DNA of 64,000 bases, taken from contig NZ_CP052909.1 of the NCBI RefSeq assembly GCF_014295415.1, positions 1,984,001 through 2,048,000 of the forward strand, written 5' to 3'. The notes beneath the pieces are model-generated. The model had not been told where the DNA came from and did no database searches. It worked only from the letters and a program-made list of their open reading frames with translations. The position numbers and the translations under genes are program-made. The stretch comes from Constantimarinum furrinae. Its GTDB lineage: Bacteria > Bacteroidota > Bacteroidia > Flavobacteriales > Flavobacteriaceae. The stretch's first letter is position 1, and every line of letters starts with the position of its first letter. Shown one piece after another: positions 58,303 to 64,000 of the stretch.

Positions 58303-58593
58303 ATGAAGATCAGTTTTCTAAAACGTACTAAACCCAACAATAGGTATAATTATACACCGCGTTATTACAACGGGAAGGACCATGAGTCCAATCCGTATGA
58401 TTTCGGAAACAAATTCGACAAATATTACGAAACTTACAACAGAAACGATTATGGGTCGCATTGGCGGGATGCCCGGATGGATCACAGAAATAGAGGAAAC
58501 GTAGAATTTAACCGTACGGTAATTGTCGTTGCACTCATTCTTATTTTGTTTTTTTTGTGGATCATTGATTTTGACCTTTCAATATTTTTATAA
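58303..58593 (+). CDS. Small C-tail-anchored membrane protein between ribH and mutL
   Basis: A 96-aa protein. I use the ATG at 58303, downstream of the -7 box. The N-terminal ~70 residues are soluble and rich in Tyr, Asn, Arg and Asp (YNYTPRYYNGKDHESNPYDF, FDKYYETYNRNDYGSHW). One hydrophobic helix ends the chain (VIVVALILILFFLWIIDFD, about 72-90). I recall similar proteins with a PRYY...NPY motif and a DFDLSIF tail at this locus in Flavobacteriaceae, sometimes named 'riboflavin synthase subunit beta', which has no support in sequence. Function unknown. Confidence 0.85.
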   Translation: MKISFLKRTKPNNRYNYTPRYYNGKDHESNPYDFGNKFDKYYETYNRNDYGSHWRDARMDHRNRGNVEFNRTVIVVALILILFFLWIIDFDLSIFL

Positions 58594-58602
58594 GCCTTTT
58601 TA

Positions 58603-60450
58603 ATGGCCGATATCATTCAGCTTTTACCAGATCATGTTGCCAATCAGATCGCTGCAGGAGAGGTCGTACAACGTCCTGCTTCAGTGGTTAAGGAATTGTT
58701 GGAGAATGCCATTGATGCCGGTGCTACTACCATTACTTTAGTCATTAAGGATGCCGGGAAAACCCTTGTTCAGGTTACCGATAACGGCTGTGGGATGAGT
58801 CCGGTAGACGCCCGTCTTAGTTTTGAACGACACGCAACTTCCAAGATCCGTTCTGCCGAGGATCTTTTTAATTTACATACCAAAGGATTTCGAGGAGAGG
58901 CATTGGCTTCTATTGCCGCCATAGCACATGTTGAGCTGAAAACGCGCACCGAAAATGAAGACATTGGCACCAAACTTTCTATCGAAGGTAGTGAGGTGAC
59001 CGAACAGGTTTCTGAGGTAGTTCCAATAGGCACGACCATTTCAGTAAAAAATCTTTTTTATAATATACCCGCAAGAAGAAATTTTTTAAAGAGCAATCCG
59101 GTGGAAACCCGGCATATCATTGACGAATTTCACAGAGTGGCCTTAGCCCACCCAAAAGTATCCTTTTCGATGCTGCACAACGGGAGCGATGTTTTTAATC
59201 TGCCTCAAAGTAATTTGCGACAACGCATCGTCAATATCTTTGGAAGTAAAACCAATGAAAAACTGGTTCCGGTAGAAGAGGAGACAGAGATCGTAAAGGT
59301 GGACGGGTTTGTTCTAAAGCCACAATTTGCCAGAAAGAGCAGGGGAGAGCAATTCTTTTTTGTAAACGACAGATTTATTAAAAGTCCGTATTTACACCAT
59401 GCCGTAAACTCAGCTTTCGAAGGTTTGATCAAGGACGGAATGCAACCGGGTTATTTTTTATTTCTTGAAGTTGATCCCAAATCAATCGATATCAATATTC
59501 ATCCCACCAAGACTGAGATCAAATTCGATGATGAGCATTCCATTTATGCGATGCTTCGGGCGACGGTAAAGCATAGTTTGGGGCAGTTCAGTATTGCACC
59601 GGTTTTGGATTTCAATAAGGAATCGGGATTCGATACACCCTACAATTACAGTAAAAAAAATCCTGTTGCGCCCACCATTGAAGTTGATCGTGAGTTTAAT
59701 CCCTTTCAGAAGGAACCCAGACAGGGAAATATTCAGTTTCCTTATAAAAGAGAAAAAGGAGGGTCCTGGGAATCCCTCTATGTAGGACTTAAATCTGAAA
59801 CAACCGAAACCCTGGTTGATCTTCACAATATTGAATTTGAAAGTGAAGAGGTGACCGGAAGTTTGTTTTCTTCGGAAGAAACTCAGGAAAATCAGACGAC
59901 GTTTCAGTTGCAGAACAAATACATCATTAGCCCCATTAAAAGCGGCTTAATGGTCATTCATCAGCATTTGGCACATCAACGAGTGCTGTATGAAGAAATT
60001 TTGAAGAATATAACAGTACAGGAAGGTGTGAGTCAGCAGTTATTATTTCCGCTGAAATTACAATTCTCTAAATCCGATATTGAGTTAATTTCAGGTTTAA
60101 AGGAACAACTGGAACACACGGGTTTCGTTTTTTCAGAGCAAGAAGAAGATTGGCTACAGGTGGACGGGATCCCTGTTTCAATGACCGAAGGCCGCGTGCA
60201 GGAAGTTCTTACTAAGCTTATAAGTGATATAAAAGAGGAGGTGCCCGACGCAAGCTTTAGTTTAAATGACCTTTTGGCAAAAAGTCTGGCGAAAAGTCTG
60301 GCAATTAAAACAGGAACCTCTTTAAATTTGGAAGAGCAGATCCATTTGGTTCATCAGTTATTTGCTTGTAAAGAGCCCAGTGTATCGCCCGAAAATAAAC
60401 CGGTATTAGTTACGTTGGATGTAACAGACCTAGATAAAAGATTTATGTAA
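58603..60450 (+). CDS. mutL: DNA mismatch repair protein MutL
   Basis: A 615-aa mismatch-repair ATPase. GHKL motifs: NQIAAGEVVQRPASVVKELL (about 12-31), NAIDAGATTITL, DNGCGMSPVDA (about 61), TKGFRGEALASIAA (about 92) and the transducer domain VNDRFIKSPYLHHAV. The C-terminal dimerisation domain (about 435-615) has IHQHLAHQRVLYEE at the place of the DQHA(X)2E(X)4E endonuclease motif, with Asp and Glu replaced, and there is no CPHGRP motif at the end. It may thus lack nicking activity. The rhomboid gene starts right after its stop. Confidence 0.96.
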   Translation: MADIIQLLPDHVANQIAAGEVVQRPASVVKELLENAIDAGATTITLVIKDAGKTLVQVTDNGCGMSPVDARLSFERHATSKIRSAEDLFNLHTKGFRGEALASIAAIAHVELKTRTENEDIGTKLSIEGSEVTEQVSEVVPIGTTISVKNLFYNIPARRNFLKSNPVETRHIIDEFHRVALAHPKVSFSMLHNGSDVFNLPQSNLRQRIVNIFGSKTNEKLVPVEEETEIVKVDGFVLKPQFARKSRGEQFFFVNDRFIKSPYLHHAVNSAFEGLIKDGMQPGYFLFLEVDPKSIDINIHPTKTEIKFDDEHSIYAMLRATVKHSLGQFSIAPVLDFNKESGFDTPYNYSKKNPVAPTIEVDREFNPFQKEPRQGNIQFPYKREKGGSWESLYVGLKSETTETLVDLHNIEFESEEVTGSLFSSEETQENQTTFQLQNKYIISPIKSGLMVIHQHLAHQRVLYEEILKNITVQEGVSQQLLFPLKLQFSKSDIELISGLKEQLEHTGFVFSEQEEDWLQVDGIPVSMTEGRVQEVLTKLISDIKEEVPDASFSLNDLLAKSLAKSLAIKTGTSLNLEEQIHLVHQLFACKEPSVSPENKPVLVTLDVTDLDKRFM

Positions 60451-61206
60451 ATGGGAAGAATCACCGAAACGGTTAAGGTATTAATAATAATCAATGTGCT
60501 TGTTTATGCAGGCTCTTTGCTTTCTGCTGATGTAGCCTATCGCTTGTTTTCTCTTTATTATTTTGAAAACCCTAACTTTCAGATTTGGCAGCCCATTACA
60601 CATATGTTTATGCATGACAGTTCTAATTTCATGCATATACTGTTCAATATGTTCGCGTTGTATATGTTTGGTTCTCCTCTCGAAGCGAGATGGGGAAGGA
60701 ATAAATTCCTGTTCTTCTACTTTTCGGCCGGACTTGGAGCTGCATTAATACATTCGGCTGTGGGGTACTTTCATGTTCACAGTGGCATTGACGCGTTGAT
60801 GGCATTGGGCGTTAGCGAAACTGAGGTGTGGAATTTATTGAATGAAACGTTGGTTCCCGGGAGTTACCGAGAAATAACACAGATAGGAATAGAAGAATCG
60901 CAACGGTTCTTTAATTCATATAATGTCCCTGCGGTAGGCGCTTCCGGAGCAATCTACGGGGTGTTGGTTGCCTTTGGTATGATGTTCCCGAATGCCGAGC
61001 TTATGCTTATTTTCCTACCAATACCAATTAAAGCGAAGTATTTTATCCCCGGTTTGATAGTATTAGATTTGTTTTCAGGACTCACAGGCTTCTCGTTATT
61101 TGGACAAAACATAGCAAACTGGGCCCATATAGGTGGGGCGTTATTTGGGTTTATCATGGCCTATTACTGGAAAAAAAATAGTTTCGATAACACACGTTGG
61201 TACTGA
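60451..61206 (+). CDS. Rhomboid family intramembrane serine protease (first of pair)
   Basis: A 251-aa membrane protease with about six segments. The catalytic Ser is in VGASGAIYGVLVAFG (about 167-181) and the catalytic His in NWAHIGGALFGFIMAY (about 225-240). QPITHMFMHDSSNFMHILFN (about 44-63, HxxxN) is the oxyanion region. It cuts membrane proteins within the bilayer; targets unknown. The ATG directly follows the mutL stop, and its end overlaps the next rhomboid's upstream region, so translation is probably coupled. Confidence 0.94.
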   Translation: MGRITETVKVLIIINVLVYAGSLLSADVAYRLFSLYYFENPNFQIWQPITHMFMHDSSNFMHILFNMFALYMFGSPLEARWGRNKFLFFYFSAGLGAALIHSAVGYFHVHSGIDALMALGVSETEVWNLLNETLVPGSYREITQIGIEESQRFFNSYNVPAVGASGAIYGVLVAFGMMFPNAELMLIFLPIPIKAKYFIPGLIVLDLFSGLTGFSLFGQNIANWAHIGGALFGFIMAYYWKKNSFDNTRWY

Positions 61207-61208
61207 TC

Positions 61209-62081
61209 ATGGCGGCAAACAGCTTACTATATCAATTTAAAACAGCAAATACGGCGATCAAGTTAATTGTTATTAATGCCGCAATATTTTTATTTGTTCG
61301 GCTTGTCGCATTCTTTATAGGCGTTAAGCCTATAGCAATTACCGAGTGGTTTGTATTACCCGATGATGTATCGGAGATCATACTCCAGCCATGGGCATTT
61401 ATCACGTATGCATTCTTGCACTACGATATTTTTCACTTGCTTTTCAATATGTTATTGTTGTATTGGTTTGGAGCAATAATATTGAATTTATTCAGCGGAA
61501 AAAGATTCTTAACGGTATACCTTTTGGGTGCGATCTTTGGGGGGCTATTATATGTTGTTTCCTATAATTTGTTTCCGGTATTCGAAAATTCCCGTAGCTA
61601 TTTATTAGGAGCCTCGGCTGCAGTGATGGCGATCATGGTTTTTATCGCTACCTACAGTCCGAATACACAACTGCGTATCTTTTTCTTTACTGTAAAGTTG
61701 TGGCATATCGCGTTGTTTATGCTGTTGTTCGATCTGGTGAGAATGCCGGTTTCAGGAAATGCAGGCGGATTAATAGCGCATCTGGGAGGTGCGATTTTCG
61801 GATATGTATACGCGCAACAAATGGCAAAGGGGAACGATATAGGCAAATGGTTTGAGCACGGCATGGATTGGTTTACAAATTTATTCAAACCAAGAAAGAA
61901 AAGCCCATTTAAAAAAGTACATCGAACTGTTCATAAAACTAAAACTACGAGCAAAAGTACTGTCGATAAAAATGAGCATCAGCAAAAAGTAGATGCCATA
62001 TTGGATAAGATTGGTAAAAGTGGTTACGACAGTCTAACGAAAGGTGAAAAGGACTTTTTATTTAAGGCAGGTAAGGACTAA
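61209..62081 (+). CDS. Rhomboid family intramembrane serine protease (second of pair)
   Basis: A 290-aa membrane protein. I use the ATG at 61209, two bases after the previous stop. Rhomboid landmarks: FLHYDIFHLLFNMLLLYWFG (about 75-94), LLGASAAVMAIMVFIA (Ser about 142) and LIAHLGGAIFGYVYA (His about 190). A basic cytoplasmic tail (KPRKKSPFKKVHRTVHKTK) leads to a small helical domain (about 250-290, KVDAILDKIGKSGYDSLT), DUF6576-like. Its Ser motif GASAA differs from GASG of the first copy, so substrate choice probably differs. Confidence 0.92.
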   Translation: MAANSLLYQFKTANTAIKLIVINAAIFLFVRLVAFFIGVKPIAITEWFVLPDDVSEIILQPWAFITYAFLHYDIFHLLFNMLLLYWFGAIILNLFSGKRFLTVYLLGAIFGGLLYVVSYNLFPVFENSRSYLLGASAAVMAIMVFIATYSPNTQLRIFFFTVKLWHIALFMLLFDLVRMPVSGNAGGLIAHLGGAIFGYVYAQQMAKGNDIGKWFEHGMDWFTNLFKPRKKSPFKKVHRTVHKTKTTSKSTVDKNEHQQKVDAILDKIGKSGYDSLTKGEKDFLFKAGKD

Positions 62082-62095
62082 CTAAAGCGAATTTC

Positions 62096-63127
62096 TTGAA
62101 ACAACTTGGGGCATTTAGTAAGATCGTTTTTTGGACGAATGTGTTTTTTGCACTACTTCTACTTATTTCATTTGTATTACCCTATTTACCGCCTTCAACC
62201 TTTCCTACCTTAGCAATTTTGAGTCTCGGTGTTTCCCCATTAATATTGATCAATATTATATTTGCCGTATTTTGGGTGTTTAAATTGAAAAAGCAATTTT
62301 TGCTTTCCACCATAGTGCTCGTTATAGCATTCTTTCATTTTAATCCCTTTTTGGAGATCTCCTCGGAAGGCGATACATCACAATACAACGAATTGTTATC
62401 GGTAATGAGCTATAACGTTAGATTATTTAACGCCTATGAGGCGAAACCCGATCGAAACGCTGAAGAAGTTCTTTCAGAAATACTTACTACAAAGAAACCC
62501 GATGTGCTATCTATTCAAGAGTATTACCGTGAAAGCCAACTTGGGTTTCACGATTATCCTTACCAATACATTCATTATAAGGACGGAAATAATAAACTGG
62601 GGCATGCCATATTATCCAAATATCCTATTGTAAACCAAGGAGCATTCGACTTTAAGGATTCTTATAATAATGCACTCTATGCAGATATAGTTAAAGGATC
62701 CGATACTATTAGGGTTTACAATTTGCATTTACAATCCTTAGGGATACTTCCCAGACTTGATTATTTACAGGATGGAAATAAGGACAGACTTCGCAAGCGA
62801 ATGGCCAATGCGTTTAAAAAGCAGGAGTATCAGACTAAAATAATCCTTACCCATAAAGAATCGTCACCCTACCCTGTGATTATAAACGGTGATTTTAATA
62901 ACACGCCGTTTTCCTATATCTACCGGCGGTTGCAGGACGGTATGAAAGATGGATTTTTGGAGCGGGGCAGCGGACTGGGAACTACGTTTACCTTCGATAG
63001 CTATCCAATGCGTATCGATTATATTCTTACTGAAAGTGATTTTGATATTGTGAGATTCGAAACTGTGGACAATTCTTTTTCAGATCATTACCCCGTTTAT
63101 GCCATACTGGGATGGAACAAGAAATAA
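62096..63127 (+). CDS. Endonuclease/exonuclease/phosphatase family membrane protein
   Basis: A 343-aa protein starting at a TTG (62096), since no ATG lies before the first membrane segment. Three hydrophobic segments (about 10-30, 38-58 and 68-86) precede an EEP domain (about 100-343) with the metal/catalytic motifs LSVMSYNVRLFN (Asn), VLSIQEYYRES (Glu, about 142), YNLHLQSLG (His), INGDFNNTPFSYIYRRL (Asp/Asn, about 262) and SDHYPVYA (Asp-His, about 330). The family includes nucleases and sphingomyelin/phosphoinositide phosphatases. The membrane anchor suggests an exported phosphodiesterase. It follows the rhomboids by 14 bp. Confidence 0.9.
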   Translation: MKQLGAFSKIVFWTNVFFALLLLISFVLPYLPPSTFPTLAILSLGVSPLILINIIFAVFWVFKLKKQFLLSTIVLVIAFFHFNPFLEISSEGDTSQYNELLSVMSYNVRLFNAYEAKPDRNAEEVLSEILTTKKPDVLSIQEYYRESQLGFHDYPYQYIHYKDGNNKLGHAILSKYPIVNQGAFDFKDSYNNALYADIVKGSDTIRVYNLHLQSLGILPRLDYLQDGNKDRLRKRMANAFKKQEYQTKIILTHKESSPYPVIINGDFNNTPFSYIYRRLQDGMKDGFLERGSGLGTTFTFDSYPMRIDYILTESDFDIVRFETVDNSFSDHYPVYAILGWNKK

Positions 63128-63140
63128 TGTCATTTAACCC

Positions 63141-63782
63141 TTATTCCTGTAAACTGATAATCTTTTTGATATCCTGTTCTTCGAGATAATGAAGTGTATT
63201 TGGTCCTTCATTAAAAAGTAAGTCGAGTATCGACATATTCGACAAAAAACCATGATCATCTCCAAATACCTGAGTGTAGGGGGTTAGCCCGTAATCGGGT
63301 TCTTTTTTAGCCACAATAAGCGATCGCAGATCACCTGTTGATTTATTTTTTTCAAATCGATCTGTCTTGGCAAATGAATCATCAATGCCTATCATTTCGC
63401 ATATTACCTGATAGATGGCGATGTTGTGATCCAGTAAGTGAGTTACTTTTTGACTGAACAAATGTTCTAGATCATCTTCATAGAACTCAAAGAATGGGGA
63501 AGTGCGATAAGCAGTCTGTAGCGACTTCCAGTGTTGTGATTGCCATGGGAAATCATTCTCCACTAATACATCCTTCATTTTTTGTCGCTTACCCGATTTT
63601 GAATGCTTTATTGGAATATTTAACTGAAGCACTCCCTGCGTATGCGCAATACAACACCTGTTTCTATACGTTTGTTTCTGGTAATTATCCTCAACTTCAA
63701 AAACAACGCTTTCGGCATGTACCACAGCTGCCATTTGTGCTATACATGGAAAATAGGCGGGATGGAGCAAAATTGTATCCAA
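63141..63782 (-). CDS. WbqC-like family protein
   Basis: A 213-aa protein of the WbqC family (PF08889). LLHPAYFPCIAQMAAVV (about 5-21) resembles the family's HQPxFFP opening, followed by VEDNYQKQTYRNRCCI, LNIPIKHSKSGKRQKMKDV (about 54), WQSQHWKSLQTAYRTSPFFE (about 80) and YTQVFGDDHGF. The start is a TTG at 63782, because a stop precedes it and no ATG is in frame nearby. WbqC itself is from an O-antigen cluster; its chemistry is unclear. In Flavobacteriaceae it usually follows lepB, as here. Confidence 0.88.
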   Translation of the reverse strand: MDTILLHPAYFPCIAQMAAVVHAESVVFEVEDNYQKQTYRNRCCIAHTQGVLQLNIPIKHSKSGKRQKMKDVLVENDFPWQSQHWKSLQTAYRTSPFFEFYEDDLEHLFSQKVTHLLDHNIAIYQVICEMIGIDDSFAKTDRFEKNKSTGDLRSLIVAKKEPDYGLTPYTQVFGDDHGFLSNMSILDLLFNEGPNTLHYLEEQDIKKIISLQE

Positions 63783-63924
63783 AAATCTTAAAGGTTTATT
63801 TCTACTGTGTTGATTTGTTTAACTGTTTATTTTCAGAATATTGTAAAGCTCAAAACCCATTAGTGATCCCTTCAAGGGCTGTAATTAGAGTACTGTACGC
63901 TGCAGATTATAAAGAACAGCAAAA

Positions 63925-64000
63925 TTATGCCTTCTTCTTTTTCTTTTTCTTTCTGAAGTAATCGAACACAAACCAGCCAGCCAAAAGAATAAGGAAATAT
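63925..64000 (-). CDS. lepB: C-terminal tail of signal peptidase I (partial)
   Basis: The last 25 codons of a minus-strand gene that enters from the right edge. The peptide ends YFLILLAGWFVFDYFR, a membrane segment, then seven Lys and an Ala before TAA. This C-terminal anchor with a lysine tail, followed by wbqC, is what I expect of flavobacterial signal peptidase I (S26). The catalytic region is outside the window, so the call rests on the tail and synteny only. Confidence 0.6.
   Translation of the reverse strand, partial: YFLILLAGWFVFDYFRKKKKKKKA

Noticed and set aside
63494-63961. 155-codon plus-strand open frame at the right end
   Set aside because: It runs antisense through the wbqC-like gene and the lepB tail, has no domain signal, and its Phe-run C-terminus is the complement of the lysine tail of lepB.

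Overview
The window reads as one contiguous chromosomal segment of a member of the Flavobacteriaceae (phylum Bacteroidota), probably from a marine clade. The evidence is a T9SS type-B sorted surface protein, the gliding lipoprotein GldI, lineage-typical families (DUF5606, DUF3810, DUF6503, OstA-like, WbqC), the gene order spoT-fur-purA-ostA, and -7 promoter boxes of the Bacteroidota form TAnnTTTG. I see no rRNA, tRNA, phage, plasmid, IS transposase or CRISPR array. The window is dense, and the only gap over 300 bp (22793-23160) is filled by short-period repeats.

Layout. 0-9.1 kb (minus strand): an unknown partial gene, a methyltransferase, a DinB protein, a T9SS surface protein, an ABC transporter pair, a nucleoid-associated protein, a pRiA4b ORF-3 family protein and heme A synthase ctaA. 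9.15-9.66 kb: a four-helix-bundle (S23-type) gene between inverted 8-bp-period arrays. 9.7-11.7 kb: CCA-adding enzyme and threonylcarbamoyl-AMP synthase. 11.7-22 kb: a cell-envelope glycan locus with seven glycosyltransferases (five GT2, one GT4, one GT9), a polysaccharide deacetylase, two methyltransferases, a lipoprotein and a Kdo/WaaP-type kinase, ending at dapD. 22.8-23.1 kb: gene-less arrays. 23.2-25.5 kb (plus): ruvX, def, DUF5606, mazG. 25.6-42.3 kb (minus): methyltransferase, DUF349 protein, aroE, two DUF368 proteins, TPR protein, class III aminotransferase, OstA-like protein, purA, a Fur-family regulator, relA/spoT, an M48 protease, a second four-helix-bundle gene between inverted 7-bp-period arrays, and a TrmH/SpoU methyltransferase. 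42.4-51.6 kb: a DUF6503 lipoprotein, a GT-C transferase, two amidohydrolases, DUF3810 and a PepD-like dipeptidase. 51.6-54.3 kb: PPIase fusion, gldI and an NrnA-like phosphoesterase. 54.4-56.8 kb: ndk, DUF721, a lipoprotein and recF. 56.9-63.1 kb (plus): TPR protein, ribH, a small membrane protein, mutL, two rhomboids and an EEP phosphatase. The window ends with wbqC-like and the tail of lepB on the minus strand.

Most genes are housekeeping. The transferases, methyltransferases and kinase at 12-22 kb plausibly build and decorate an LPS core or surface glycan. The OstA-like protein suggests LPS transport. GldI and the PPIase fusion would fold exported proteins, including T9SS cargo.

The most unusual signal is a family of inverted, short-period (7- or 8-bp) arrays at four places. 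Two of these enclose a four-helix-bundle gene of the family known from 23S rRNA intervening sequences, and two are gene-less. This looks like an IVS-like intergenic element family that I do not recognise as described. A second theme is a set of TAnnTTTG boxes ending only 4-8 bp before an ATG, which predicts leaderless mRNAs.
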